A stretch of DNA of 64,000 nucleotides from Clostridium formicaceticum (GCF_001854185.1 NZ_CP017603.1:2604001-2668000), one strand, 5' to 3'. Positions 33,084-42,509 are shown, numbered from the stretch's first letter. Notes: generated by a model from the letters alone, not told the origin. Numbers and translations: made by a program.

Positions 33084-33196
33084 AGGTGTATTGCTAAGAC
33101 ACCTATTTCTTAAAGTGGGAGATCAAGCACTACATCCTTGGAGTAACTTCGGTTACAATTCAGGGAGAGTAAAAACTCTCCCTGGGTTAAGTCTTA
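33084..33196 (+). repeat. type A dispersed repeat forming the structured 5' UTR
   Basis: Three hairpins: AGGTGT/ACACCT (33085-33106), GTAAC-TTCG-GTTAC with a UUCG tetraloop (33143-33156), and CAGGGAGAGT/ACTCTCCCTG (33161-33184). Related sequence occurs at 16923-17110 and 57875-57990. Confidence 0.7.
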
Positions 33197-33213
33197 TTTT
33201 AGGAGGTATCCTT

Positions 33214-34161
33214 ATGAATTCAGCCCATAAGTCTTTGATTCATACCATTCGTAGGTTTAATCGATTTTATACTAATATTCTTGGACTTTTAGATCATCAC
33301 ATGCTGGATAGTGAATTTTCTCTATCGGAAGCTCGCGTGCTATATGAAATTGCACATATAGAAAACTGTACTTCTAAAAAGCTAATTGAGAAGCTAAGTA
33401 TTGATCCTGGCTATCTAAGTAGAATTATAAAGCGCTTTGAAAAATCTGGGATGACCTACAGGGTGCAATCCACAGAAGATGGGCGATTATATTATCTTTA
33501 TTTAACAGATAGGGGAAAAGAAACACTTTTACGTTTGGATGAATTGTCGGATAGACAAATTTTTCAGATGATTTTTCGATTACAGGAGGAAAAACAAAAG
33601 AAGTTGGTGGAGGGTATGGAGGTGATTGAAAACTTACTATCAGCAAAACCTATACTTACTGAAGAAAATACTGAAGCAAAGGTGAATATCCGTTGTGATC
33701 TGAAGCCAGGAGATGTAGGATATCTTATTCATTTACATGGCTGGATATATGCTAAAGAATGTGGTTACAACCATATATTTGAAGGGTATGTCTGCAAGAC
33801 CTTCTATGATTTTTTTGAAAATTATCATCCAGAAAAGGACAAGTTTTGGTTTGCTGAAGTAAAGGGAAATATGATTGGTGCCATTGCAATTGTCGGACAT
33901 TCAGCTAAAAAAGCTCAGTTACGGTGGTTCATCCTACATCCGAAGTTTAGAGGAATGAGTATTGGTAATAGACTGTTGAATGAAGCCATACAGTACTGTA
34001 GGGAAAAAGGATATCAAAGTGTATTTTTAGAGACTACTGAAGAGCAAAAAACAGCTATTAGGATGTACGAGAAGGTGGGGTTTAGAAAGGTGGCAGAGCG
34101 TGAAAATCATGGATGGGGCAAGAATTTGCTTGAGCAAACCTTTGAATTAAATTTGCTATAA
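33214..34161 (+). CDS. MarR-family regulator fused to GNAT acetyltransferase
   Basis: The start is ATG 33214, 6 bases after AGGAGGT; upstream in-frame codons from 33091 lie in the repeat. The product is 315 residues. Residues about 1-150 are a MarR winged helix (LSEARVLYEIAH, DPGYLSRIIKRFEKSGM, YLTDRGKETL). Residues about 165-315 are a GNAT domain with LRWFILHPKFRGMSIGNRLLNEAI, the acetyl-CoA loop, and ETTEEQKTAIRMYEKVGF. Such fusions act as regulators that may modify a small molecule or protein. The palindrome at 33000-33050 suggests self-control. Confidence 0.92.
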   Translation: MNSAHKSLIHTIRRFNRFYTNILGLLDHHMLDSEFSLSEARVLYEIAHIENCTSKKLIEKLSIDPGYLSRIIKRFEKSGMTYRVQSTEDGRLYYLYLTDRGKETLLRLDELSDRQIFQMIFRLQEEKQKKLVEGMEVIENLLSAKPILTEENTEAKVNIRCDLKPGDVGYLIHLHGWIYAKECGYNHIFEGYVCKTFYDFFENYHPEKDKFWFAEVKGNMIGAIAIVGHSAKKAQLRWFILHPKFRGMSIGNRLLNEAIQYCREKGYQSVFLETTEEQKTAIRMYEKVGFRKVAERENHGWGKNLLEQTFELNLL

Positions 34162-34259
34162 CTATTTGGGCAAGAAGGCTTATAAAATGAGTGACTAGAA
34201 AATAATACTTCTCTAATGAAAATAAGTTTATAGAACATATTATATGGAGGAATTATATT

Positions 34260-35183
34260 ATGAAATACTTAATATTGGGAACAGGCGGGACAGGAGGATG
34301 TATCGGAGGATATTTAGCTAACAGCGGAAAAGATGTCACATTTATTGCAAGAGGCACTCACCTAAAAGCTATGAAAGAAAAAGGACTCATTGTTTATTCA
34401 TCACGAAAAGGTGAAATAAAGCTAAAAAATGTAAAGGTATTCAGTAATGATGAAATACTCGAAAAGTTTGATGTAATTTTCGTATGTGTTAAAGGGTACT
34501 CGTTATATGAGGCTATTTCTATGGTAAAAAAAGCTTCTCATGAGAAAACGGTAATAATTCCAATTTTAAATGCATTAAATATAGGAGAAAAATTAGAGGA
34601 AGCTTTGCCGGAAGTAACCGTCTTGGATGGTTGTGTTTATGTGAGTGCATATATATCAGCCCCTGGTGAAATTACACAGGGTATCAAAATTTTTCGCGTT
34701 GTTTTTGGGGCTAGAGAGAACAAAAAGGTTTCCATGGAGGTATTACATAAAATACAAGCAGACCTCGTAGAATCAGGAATAGAAGGGATTGTTTCAAACA
34801 ATATAAAACGTGATATATTTAGAAAATTTTCCTTTACATCTGCTTATGCAGCTACTGGTGCATATTTTGGTGTTGTAGCTGGTGAGTTACAGAAGGAGGG
34901 GAGTTGCAGAGAGATGTTCATAGCTCTCCTTAAGGAACTAGAAAGTGTTGCACATGCATTAGGCATAGGGCTCGGCACCGATCTAGTGGAGGAAAATTTG
35001 GATATTTTAGCTGGACTTACTTCAGATACTACAGCTTCAATGCAAAAGGATATACAGGCAGGTAAAAGTAGTGAAAAAGATGAACTTATATTTGATGTTG
35101 TACGCATTGGAAAAAAATATGGTGTTGATCTCCCCAACTATAAAAAAATAGCAGATCATTTTGGTTATATAGAAATCGTATAA
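34260..35183 (+). CDS. ketopantoate reductase (PanE/ApbA) family
   Basis: A 307-residue protein, ATGGAGG 10 bases before ATG 34260. LILGTGGTGGCIGGYLANSG at 4-23 is the NAD(P)H-binding loop; VCVKGY near 78 and the C-terminal helical domain (NNIKRDIFRKFSF, then SSEKDELIFDVVRIGKKYGVDLPNY) are those of 2-dehydropantoate 2-reductase. Coenzyme A pathway genes are not nearby and the family has many paralogues with other 2-oxo acid substrates, so the substrate is open. Confidence 0.82.
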   Translation: MKYLILGTGGTGGCIGGYLANSGKDVTFIARGTHLKAMKEKGLIVYSSRKGEIKLKNVKVFSNDEILEKFDVIFVCVKGYSLYEAISMVKKASHEKTVIIPILNALNIGEKLEEALPEVTVLDGCVYVSAYISAPGEITQGIKIFRVVFGARENKKVSMEVLHKIQADLVESGIEGIVSNNIKRDIFRKFSFTSAYAATGAYFGVVAGELQKEGSCREMFIALLKELESVAHALGIGLGTDLVEENLDILAGLTSDTTASMQKDIQAGKSSEKDELIFDVVRIGKKYGVDLPNYKKIADHFGYIEIV

Positions 35184-35489
35184 AATATTACTGTTTGCCA
35201 ATTAAATTTAACCTAAGCAGCAGAAAAAGAACCAAAAATTAGCTGGAATTCGTAGTAAATAAATTAGCTAATAGAAAATAGCAAAGTTCCTCTTCTTAAG
35301 ATTAAAAAATTTGTAATATCATGTAGAAAATGATAGAAAATTATATAAAAATTAGGTATAATTAGCACAGAAATGAAGTTATGATAAGGGCTGATAGCTA
35401 TTATTTTTTTCTTTATATGATCTAAAATATATAATGAATACGACTTATCCTAACCAGTTCTACAAATTGTTGGAGAGGAGATATTTTAG
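35184..35489. other. 306-base gap before chemotaxis receptor
   Basis: AT-rich. GGTATAATT near 35355 may be a -10 element, but I see no convincing -35. GGAGAGGAG at 35472 is the receptor's binding site. Confidence 0.4.
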
Positions 35490-37175
35490 TTGAAAATTAA
35501 AATCGGAACTAAGGTTATTTCAGGATTTTTGGTTATTGTCTTGTTAATGTTAGGCTTAGGAATTTATTCACTTTTTGGACAACAACAGATTAGTAGTATA
35601 AACGGTGAAATTGTAGATATGCAAATACCTGCTATTCTTGCTGCTAAGAACCTTGAGATTTCTGTAATGGACAAAGTCGCAGTCCTTAGAGGCTATATCA
35701 TTACTGGTGATGTAGAACAAATAAGTCAATTTACATATTATAAGACTCGAGCGCAGGATTATGCTGAAGCAAGCTTAAATCTTTCTTTAACGGAGGAAGG
35801 AAGACAAGAAAATCAACAGGTAATCAATATATTAAAAGAATATGATGACATTGCCGAAAAAGTAATAGAGTTAAGAAAATTAGGGAATTATGAAGCTGCT
35901 GTAGAAATGAATTATAGAGCTATGCCAAAGGTACAGGAAATCAAACAACTAACCGAAGCTATAATTACTACAAGAGAACAACATATAGATGCTAAAACGG
36001 TGGAGATAAGAAGGATCAACGATAGTATTCACTTTATTACTATGCTTATTCTAGGTATAGCCCTTGCTATTAGCATAGTTGTAGGAATTATTTTAACAAG
36101 AAGCATTACTAAACCAATAAAGCAATTGGTTGAAGTCTCAAAAAATGTGGCGGAGGGTGATTTAACAAAAGAAATAAGTATTCAAACCCGAGATGAAGTT
36201 AGTTTGCTGGTTGAATCCTTTAATAAAATGATACTCAGTTTAAGACAAATAATAATGCAAACGGCAGAGGTATCAGAACAGGTTGCAGCAACTAGCCAAC
36301 AATTGTCTGCCTCTTCGCAGGAAACTTCAGCAACATCAGAAGAAGTATCAACAATGGTCAGCGAAGTAGCCAATGCAGCCAGTGAGCAAGCTTGTGCTAT
36401 TGAACAGTCTAATAAACTGATTGCGAATGTTTCAACAAACATTCAGCAGGTATCCCTCAATGTTGATAGTATTAGCGCCTCATCAAATGAAACATTACAT
36501 TCGGCTGAAAGTGGAATAAAAGCTTCTCAAGAAGTAGTGCAAAAGATGAAGAATATTAAAAGTTCAACAGAAGAAACCTCTAAAGTCGTTTTACGATTAA
36601 ATGACAGTTCGAAAGAAATTGAAAAAATAGTAGATGCTATTGGAGCAATCGCAGGGCAAACAAATCTTTTAGCATTAAATGCAGCGATTGAAGCTGCTAG
36701 AGCTGGAGATGCAGGAAGAGGTTTTGCTGTTGTTGCAGAAGAGATTCGTAAGTTAGCTGAGGAATCATCACAATCTAGCAATCAGATAGCACAATTAATC
36801 CTAGACATACAAGAACAGGTAAATAATGTAGTAGATTCTATGAGAATAAATAGTGACGAAGTGGAAGCAGGCGTGGAAATTGTAAATTATTCAAATCTAG
36901 CCTTTAAAGAAATACATCAATCGATTATGAATGTAGTGAAACAAGTTAATGAAGTCAGCGACCTAGCAAAAGATGTAACGAAAGATGCAGTTGAGATAAC
37001 TTCAAGCTTCCAGTCAATGTCTGCAATTTCTCAGCAAACGGCTGCCTCTGCACAAGAAGTGTCAGCAGGTGCTGAAGAACAAACAGCGGCAATGGAAGAA
37101 ATAGCAAACTCAGCAACAAACCTTTCATCAATGGCTGAGGAATTAAGTAACGCTATTTCTATATTTAGATATTAA
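35490..37175 (+). CDS. methyl-accepting chemotaxis protein
   Basis: A 561-residue receptor starting at TTG 35490, with GGAGAGGAG 9 bases upstream. TM1 is at about 9-29, then a four-helix-bundle ligand domain (30-180), TM2 at about 183-203, HAMP (about 205-258), and a cytoplasmic signalling domain whose hairpin tip reads [38 protein letters not shown]. The C-terminal [14 protein letters not shown] is a typical methylation helix. No cheWAY genes are adjacent; ligand unknown. Confidence 0.95.
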   Translation: MKIKIGTKVISGFLVIVLLMLGLGIYSLFGQQQISSINGEIVDMQIPAILAAKNLEISVMDKVAVLRGYIITGDVEQISQFTYYKTRAQDYAEASLNLSLTEEGRQENQQVINILKEYDDIAEKVIELRKLGNYEAAVEMNYRAMPKVQEIKQLTEAIITTREQHIDAKTVEIRRINDSIHFITMLILGIALAISIVVGIILTRSITKPIKQLVEVSKNVAEGDLTKEISIQTRDEVSLLVESFNKMILSLRQIIMQTAEVSEQVAATSQQLSASSQETSATSEEVSTMVSEVANAASEQACAIEQSNKLIANVSTNIQQVSLNVDSISASSNETLHSAESGIKASQEVVQKMKNIKSSTEETSKVVLRLNDSSKEIEKIVDAIGAIAGQTNLLALNAAIEAARAGDAGRGFAVVAEEIRKLAEESSQSSNQIAQLILDIQEQVNNVVDSMRINSDEVEAGVEIVNYSNLAFKEIHQSIMNVVKQVNEVSDLAKDVTKDAVEITSSFQSMSAISQQTAASAQEVSAGAEEQTAAMEEIANSATNLSSMAEELSNAISIFRY

Positions 37176-37233
37176 ATAGTGTATAAAGCAATGAAACTCA
37201 ACGCTATATAGTATTTTCACATTTTGTGAATTA

Positions 37234-37262
37234 TTGACAAATTTTTCACTTTAAACTATAAT
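37234..37262 (+). promoter_or_regulatory. promoter upstream of tupA leader
   Basis: Consensus TTGACA 37234-37239, 17-base spacer, TATAAT 37257-37262; transcription would start at about 37269. Confidence 0.88.
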
Positions 37263-37274
37263 AGCTTTAAACAG

Positions 37275-37384
37275 AATATCTCCGAGTCTGTAATTCCTGC
37301 CAGAGAAAATCTAATGGAATACAGAACGATAGGGTATTATTAGAAATAATAGTGCCTCCCATTTGGAAAGGAGACTGATGATAT
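37275..37384 (+). promoter_or_regulatory. candidate Moco/Tuco riboswitch
   Basis: ATATC/GATAT ends (37275-37279 with 37380-37384); a hairpin CTGTAATTCC/GGAATACAG; a hairpin TATTATT/AATAATA; and CCTCCC-ATTTGGAAAGGAG near the 3' side. ATCTCCGAG, GTGCCTCCC and GGAAAGGAGAC look like the conserved blocks of the Moco RNA motif as I remember it. Its place before a tungstate-binding-type gene fits a molybdenum- or tungsten-cofactor sensor. Not verified by a covariance model. Confidence 0.6.
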
Positions 37385-37403
37385 GCTTAGTAATTTTAAG
37401 TAT

Positions 37404-37429
37404 TACGTCTTCTTTGAAGGCGTTTTTTT
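37404..37429 (+). terminator. terminator in the tupA leader
   Basis: ACGTCTTC pairs with GAAGGCGT across TTT, then seven T. It lies 20 bases after the aptamer-like region and 127 bases before the gene, so it probably attenuates transcription. Confidence 0.82.
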
Positions 37430-37555
37430 ATTTTAGAGAAATTTGTTCTATGAATATAATAGAAAAATTCCTAAGAAAAAAATGCTGGGTTGAAAATCAG
37501 GTTTGTATAAGGAGGTAAACTGATTATAAAATTAAATGACATGAGGAGGTAGGAA

Positions 37556-38749
37556 ATGAAAAAAGTATTATTTGTATTCTTATGCTGTTTTATGCTGATG
37601 ACTTTAAATGTACAGGCTCAGCAACCTGTAGAAGTAGTAGTAGATAATCATCCAGTTGTATTCACCGGACAGGAAGCTATTTATGATGATACACAAAATG
37701 TTGTATTCATTCCTTTGCATGCTGTCTGTGAAAGTCTTGGTGCAGAAGTGAAATGGGATGATGTTGCGGAAAAGGCGATTGTAAAATTAATGAATAAGAC
37801 CGTTGAAGTTCCTATCAAAGATACGCAAATTACCGTTAATAGTAAAAAAGTAGATTTGGAAAATAATATCGTTGTTATGAATCAACGTATGATGGTACCT
37901 ATGGAATTTATTAATAAGGTTTTAGGAAGTAAAGTAGATTGGAATAAAAGTGAAGGTTTGGTATCTATTTTTGATCGAAACAGTAAAATAAAAATGGCTA
38001 GTACAATCGGCCCAATTGATGCAGGAATTGTAGGAACCCTAGCGCAAAAATTTGAAGAAAAAACCGATGTAAATGTGGAATATTTAGGAGCAGGAACAGG
38101 AAAAGCTTTGGAAATGTCTAAAACCGGAGACTTTGATCTAGTGATGGTACATGCTAAGGCCTTAGAGGAACAATTTATCGCAGATGGTTATGGGGAAGAG
38201 CGAATTGCTGTTATGTACAATGATTTTGTCATTATAGGTCCTGCTAATGATCCTGCAGAGATTAAAGGAAGGACTGTGGCTGATGCTTTAAAGAAAATCA
38301 TGGAAAATGAAATTAAGTTAGTTAGTAGGGGGGATAACTCTGGTACCCATGTAAAAGAAATGGAATTATGGGAGGAGGCGGGCCTAAGTCCTGAAGGAGA
38401 TTGGTACATAGTATGGGAGGGCGGGTCACAAGGTAATTCTGCTACTTTGAAATATACTAACGAGCAGCAAGCCTATACTATGATTGACAGAGCAACCTAT
38501 TTAGCTTTAAAAAATGAGATCACAATCATTCCTCTTGTGGAAGGAGAAGAGGCTCTGCTTAACTTTATTTCGGTAATACCTGTAAACCCTGAAAGATTTT
38601 CTCAAGTAAATCATTCACTAGCAATGGCATTTATTGAATTTATGACCTCCGAAGAAGGACAAACCATTATTCGTGATTTTAAGAAAGATATCTATGGGGA
38701 GCCAATGTTTTTCCCAGATTCTACAGAATGGAAAAATCTATCCAGGTAG
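37556..38749 (+). CDS. TupA-like tungstate/molybdate-binding protein fused to a copper-amine-oxidase-N domain
   Basis: A 397-residue secreted protein, AGGAGGTAGGAA before ATG 37556; signal peptide to about residue 22 (VQAQ). Residues about 25-140 form a Cu_amine_oxidN1-type domain (FIPLHAVCESLGAEVKWDD, then MMVPMEFINKVLGSKVDWN), usually a cell-wall-linked stalk. Residues about 143-390 match TupA: MASTIGPIDAGIVGTLAQKF, LVMVHAKALEE, LVSRGDNSGTHVKEMELW. TupA delivers tungstate to an ABC importer; no tupBC is in the window. The riboswitch-like leader supports a Mo/W role. The fusion is uncommon in my experience. Confidence 0.85.
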   Translation: MKKVLFVFLCCFMLMTLNVQAQQPVEVVVDNHPVVFTGQEAIYDDTQNVVFIPLHAVCESLGAEVKWDDVAEKAIVKLMNKTVEVPIKDTQITVNSKKVDLENNIVVMNQRMMVPMEFINKVLGSKVDWNKSEGLVSIFDRNSKIKMASTIGPIDAGIVGTLAQKFEEKTDVNVEYLGAGTGKALEMSKTGDFDLVMVHAKALEEQFIADGYGEERIAVMYNDFVIIGPANDPAEIKGRTVADALKKIMENEIKLVSRGDNSGTHVKEMELWEEAGLSPEGDWYIVWEGGSQGNSATLKYTNEQQAYTMIDRATYLALKNEITIIPLVEGEEALLNFISVIPVNPERFSQVNHSLAMAFIEFMTSEEGQTIIRDFKKDIYGEPMFFPDSTEWKNLSR

Positions 38750-38833
38750 TAAATAATAATAAAAGGTGTAGAATTAAAAAACTATCTGGCATTTAAGTAT
38801 CAAATAATTTACCTAGAGAAGGGATGATAAGCA

Positions 38834-39007
38834 TTGGAAAAAAATATATGTCCACGATGTGGTAAGGAAATAAATAATAGTAGTAATGTTTTGTATAGAT
38901 GTATCAAGTGTCTTACTAAGTATTGTAAAGCGTGTGAGGAGAGCAATGAGGGTAAAAATTGTCCTCAATGTCAGTTGAGCCACCGAATGGTTCTTTCACA
39001 AGAATAA
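38834..39007 (+). CDS. 57-residue double zinc-ribbon protein
   Basis: TTG start at 38834 with AAGGGATGA upstream. Eight Cys in four CxxC-type pairs: CPRCGKE, CIKC, CKAC and CPQC, like a short RING/zinc-ribbon array. It follows tupA by 84 bases on the same strand. Below common gene-caller length limits. Function unknown; the spacing of the cysteines makes coding by chance unlikely. Confidence 0.7.
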   Translation: MEKNICPRCGKEINNSSNVLYRCIKCLTKYCKACEESNEGKNCPQCQLSHRMVLSQE

Positions 39008-39461
39008 GTAAAAGTGCAAACTAAAGAATAGTGTATATATTTTAGAGGATACAATAAATATAGATATACACACAAAACGTGCTAGATTTTGGTGTTAAGG
39101 TTAATGAACAAAAGCAGTTTTCTATTTCGGAAAGCTGCTTTTGTATGTATTCAGGCCATGATATCCGTATTATAAAGGAAGCAAATAGCATTGTAAAAGT
39201 TTCTACTGATAGCTAATTAAAAAAGTCTTAAAATTCTAATAATTAATGATTAAATAATAATAATAGTTATTTAAAATGATTATTTAACTAAAAGTAGGGT
39301 AGTTATATACAAAGAAATTGTAACAGCGTATAGATTTACCTCTATGAATTTTAATATACTAAAGATAAAATTATGGGAAGGTATATTAAAGTTCAAGGTA
39401 AGAGGTGGCATCTGTGTCCTTGAAGTTAATTTTAGGCGTGCTATTGAAAGGAGGAAAACTG
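39008..39461. other. 454-base gap with one hairpin
   Basis: CAAAAGCAG (39109) and CTGCTTTTG (39135-39143) form a hairpin with a weak T run, a possible terminator for the zinc-ribbon gene. The rest is AT-rich with no feature I can support. Confidence 0.45.
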
Positions 39462-39689
39462 ATGGATATTATGGATATTAATGAACTGATGGTAATGTCT
39501 CTTGAAGGATTGAAGCAAACGGCTATGAAGAAAATTAAAGACTTAGGGAAAGAGACAGCGCAGGATGATTTAGAAAGAATCAAAGACATGTTTGAGGAGT
39601 TGGTTTTCTTTTGGTCATTAGATGAAAGCTTAATAGATGAATATGATGAAATGATTAGAGTGGAAGTGCAGAATAATAAAGTAGCATAA
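39462..39689 (+). CDS. hypothetical acidic protein
   Basis: A 75-residue protein. AAAGGAGG lies 8 bases before ATG 39462; the frame upstream to 39405 lacks a site. Mostly helical and acidic, with LMVMSLEGLKQTAMKKIKDL and FEELVFFWSLDESLIDEYDEMI. No family recognised. A strong terminator follows, and gene-like codon use and the binding site support it being real. Confidence 0.6.
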   Translation: MDIMDINELMVMSLEGLKQTAMKKIKDLGKETAQDDLERIKDMFEELVFFWSLDESLIDEYDEMIRVEVQNNKVA

Positions 39690-39758
39690 ATGTTCAATGA
39701 TTACATATAGAAGATTGCTGACAACTGTAATGAATGTATTGGTTTGATAAGAACTCCT

Positions 39759-39784
39759 GGAACTGAGCAATCAGTTCCTTTTTT
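39759..39784 (+). terminator. terminator after hypothetical gene
   Basis: GGAACTGA pairs with TCAGTTCC across GCAA, then six T. Confidence 0.88.
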
Positions 39785-39942
39785 ATGTTAAAATTCATGG
39801 ATAAAGTAACATGAAGTATTGTAATTCTATTAAAAATGGGGACAGTAAGTGTTGGTTCCAATCTACTGATTTTGGGGCATCGGAAAGAAGATAAGTTAAA
39901 AGCCACAGAGTATTAACAGCGTAGACTAAATCATTTTACTAT

Positions 39943-39982
39943 AAAAAAACTGGAATAACATTTATTTATTCCAGTTTTTTTT
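39943..39982. terminator. bidirectional terminator at the end of the TRAP operon
   Basis: AAAAAAACTGGAATAA and TTATTCCAGTTTTTTT flank a short loop; T runs on both strands. It lies 18 bases past the TRAP permease stop. Bases 39785-39942 hold nothing supported. Confidence 0.85.
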
Positions 39983-39999
39983 AATAACAGAGGGATTCA

Positions 40000-41964
40000 C
40001 TATACTATAGGGTGACCCTGTGTTTTTTCACTTTTATATCTAGAATACTGCAGTACTGCCGGAATAACAAGTAATGCTAGACCTGCAAAGTCAATGATCA
40101 TATTTGGATGAATCAAAAACAAAGCAGCTAATAGGAACATAATTCGTTCATGAAATTTTGTAAAGGTTAAGAAGTATCCTTGTACACCACTGGCAAAGGC
40201 AACAACACCTAAGCATGCTGTAATGGTGGCAACAATCGCTTGTACTATAGTTACGTCGATCAACAGAAGTGCTGGACTCATTGCAAATATATAAGGAATG
40301 ATAAAACCAGCAGATCCTAATTTTAAAGCTTGTATACCTGTCTTAAACGAGTCACCGCCAGCTATTCCTGCTCCAGCATAGGCTGCTAATGCAACCGGTG
40401 GTGTTACGTCAGCGATTACACCAAAATACAGAATAAATAAATGTGCTGCAATAACTGGTACGCCTAATTCAGTCAAAGCAGGTGCTGCCATTGTTGCAAG
40501 GACAATATACTTTGCTGTAGTAGGAAGGCCCATACCTAATATAATGGAGGCCACCATAGTTAGGAATAACGTAGGCAGAAGCATGCCTCCAGCTAAGTTT
40601 ATGATGAGATTTGCAAAGGTAAGTCCTAAACCAGTCAAAGTAACAATTCCTACGATAATCCCAGCGCAAGCGCAGGCGGCAGCAACACTAACAGCTTTTT
40701 TAGCACCATCTTCTAAAGCAATAAAAAGATCTTTTGGCTTGATTCTAGTATGGGATCGAATAAGACTGACGCCTAAAGCTACGATAATACTCAAAAGAGC
40801 AGCTTTTAAAGGGGAGTATCTAATCAGAAATAAAACAACCCCTACCAACGGAAGCAAAAGGTGAAAGCCCATCTTAAATGTCTTTTTAAAATCTGGAAGT
40901 TCTTCCTTAGGCATACCTTGAAGATTTTGCTTAGATGCTTGAAGATGTACCATAACAATTACACCTAAATAATATAATAGCGCTGGAATAAAGGCACTAA
41001 CAACAATTGTAATATAGGGTATATTGGTAAATTCCGACATAATAAATGCAGCAGCCCCCATAACAGGTGGTAAAATTTGACCTCCAGTGGAAGCAGCAGC
41101 TTCTACTGCACCAGCAAAGTTAGGTTTATACCCCACCTTCTTCATAAGAGGTATGGTAAAGGCTCCTGTGGTAACAGTATTGGCAATAGAGCTACCGGAG
41201 ATAGAACCCATAAACCCACTGGCTACCACCGCCGCTTTAGCAGGCCCACCTTTTCTATGCCCTGCCATAGCAAAGGCCACATCTATAAAGAATTGTCCCA
41301 CGCCAGTCACCTCTAGAAAGGACCCAAACAATATAAACATAAATACAAAGGTTGAAGATACACCTAATGGCGTACCAAATATACCTTCAGTAGTCATATA
41401 AAGCTGATTTACAATTCTAGCTATATTATAACCTCTATGACCCAGGGCACCAGGCAAATATGGTCCTACGAATACATAAGCAATAGCTATGACAGCAATA
41501 ATGGGAAGCTCTGGACCGATACTACGACGAGTTACTTCTAGCACAAGGAATATGGCAAGAATACCCATAAAAAGGTCTAGACTAGTGGGTCTTCCACCAC
41601 GTCTCACTAAATCTTCATAAAAGAAAAGGATGTAGGAAGTAACCATCACACCGCCTGCTGTGAATATCCAATCATAAAAAGGAACCTTTGTTTTGCTTGA
41701 ATTTTTATGAATAGGATACAATACAAAACCTAAAACGAACACAAACAGTAAATGGAGAGATCGTTGCTTCATTGCTAAAAGTGTTCCAAAGCCTGCTGTA
41801 TATAGATGAAAAATAGACATGACGATTGCAATAATTGCAATGATTTTCCCCAATAATCCCTTCAAGTTACGGATATTAGAGGATGTATCAAACTCAGCTA
41901 ATTTTTCATCAACATTGATTTTTTCTTCTACACTGTCTTGAATGTTTCTTTGTTTTTTCTTCAC
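40000..41964 (-). CDS. TRAP transporter fused 4TM/12TM permease (TAXI type)
   Basis: A 654-residue membrane protein, GTG 41964 after AAAGGAGG. The N-terminal small-subunit part (about 30-130) leads into the large DctM-like part. Marks include GGRPTSLDLFMGILAIFLVLEVTRRSIG, ASGFMGSISGSSIANTVTTGAFTIPLMKKVGYKP, AASTGGQILPPVMGAAAFIM, GMGLPTTAKYIVLATMAAPAL and ADVTPPVALAAYAGAGIAGG, all standard for fused TAXI permeases. Import is driven by Na+ or H+. It is the third gene of a TAXI, DUF1850, permease operon. Confidence 0.95.
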   Translation of the reverse strand: MKKKQRNIQDSVEEKINVDEKLAEFDTSSNIRNLKGLLGKIIAIIAIVMSIFHLYTAGFGTLLAMKQRSLHLLFVFVLGFVLYPIHKNSSKTKVPFYDWIFTAGGVMVTSYILFFYEDLVRRGGRPTSLDLFMGILAIFLVLEVTRRSIGPELPIIAVIAIAYVFVGPYLPGALGHRGYNIARIVNQLYMTTEGIFGTPLGVSSTFVFMFILFGSFLEVTGVGQFFIDVAFAMAGHRKGGPAKAAVVASGFMGSISGSSIANTVTTGAFTIPLMKKVGYKPNFAGAVEAAASTGGQILPPVMGAAAFIMSEFTNIPYITIVVSAFIPALLYYLGVIVMVHLQASKQNLQGMPKEELPDFKKTFKMGFHLLLPLVGVVLFLIRYSPLKAALLSIIVALGVSLIRSHTRIKPKDLFIALEDGAKKAVSVAAACACAGIIVGIVTLTGLGLTFANLIINLAGGMLLPTLFLTMVASIILGMGLPTTAKYIVLATMAAPALTELGVPVIAAHLFILYFGVIADVTPPVALAAYAGAGIAGGDSFKTGIQALKLGSAGFIIPYIFAMSPALLLIDVTIVQAIVATITACLGVVAFASGVQGYFLTFTKFHERIMFLLAALFLIHPNMIIDFAGLALLVIPAVLQYSRYKSEKTQGHPIV

Positions 41965-41966
41965 TG

Positions 41967-42509
41967 CTAATCCTCCTTTTGAATAAAGAAAGCCTGGAAT
42001 CTTGTCGTCTTTACAGGTTTTATGATAACCAAACTGCCACCTTCTGCATAGTCTTTTAAATATATATGTCTTCCGTCCTCTAAGACTAGACTATGATTTG
42101 CTATTCTTCCAACCCGTAGAGAAATATTTGATAGTTCTTGATTGATCCCACTGTTGATAAAAATACCATCGACAACTTTAAATTCACCGAAATTGTCTGT
42201 AGGTAATCCTGCTCCAAAGGAGCTATACTCTGTTCGGATCAATAAAAAATGATGATTTCTTCCTATTTCAAAAACATCTCTTACAGATGTTTTTTCAACC
42301 GAGTGGGTGTAATCTATATAGATTTCACTGTCACAAGGTATAATAAATGTCTTTAATGCCACATGATTAGTGGAAATTTCAATGCCATAGACGGGCCAAG
42401 CTAGATAAGTCAATAGTAAACTTAATATGAAACCAGAAAAAATCAAAAGGGTCGGGTATCGAAATCTTCGATACCCGTTCCCAACTTGATTAGTTAATAA
42501 CTTCATCAA
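41967..42509 (-). CDS. DUF1850 protein of the TAXI TRAP operon
   Basis: A 180-residue protein with one N-terminal membrane helix (about 18-38) and an extracytoplasmic part: IDYTHSVEKTSVRDVFEIG, LIRTEYSSFGAGLPTD and LEDGRHIYLKDYAEGGSLVI fit DUF1850, which is regularly found between TAXI binding proteins and fused permeases. Its start overlaps the end of the binding-protein gene by 20 bases; the stop is 2 bases before the permease start. Role unknown, presumably accessory to transport. Confidence 0.9.
   Translation of the reverse strand: MMKLLTNQVGNGYRRFRYPTLLIFSGFILSLLLTYLAWPVYGIEISTNHVALKTFIIPCDSEIYIDYTHSVEKTSVRDVFEIGRNHHFLLIRTEYSSFGAGLPTDNFGEFKVVDGIFINSGINQELSNISLRVGRIANHSLVLEDGRHIYLKDYAEGGSLVIIKPVKTTRFQAFFIQKED
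42453..42477 (-). repeat. perfect hairpin just after the binding-protein stop
   Basis: CGGGTATCGAA and TTCGATACCCG make an 11-bp stem with a 3-base loop, 13 bases beyond the binding-protein stop and inside the DUF1850 N-terminal codons. On the minus strand a T-rich stretch follows (CCCTTTTGATTTTTTC). It may stabilise or partly terminate the upstream message. Confidence 0.7.

Noticed and set aside
33084-33196. T-box leader for the MarR-GNAT gene
   Set aside because: No T-box AGGGTGGNACCGCG sequence or terminator follows, and the same element occurs in gaps without a gene behind it.
39694-39906. 70-codon minus-strand frame after the 75-residue hypothetical gene
   Set aside because: It reads through a strong terminator hairpin and has no binding site.
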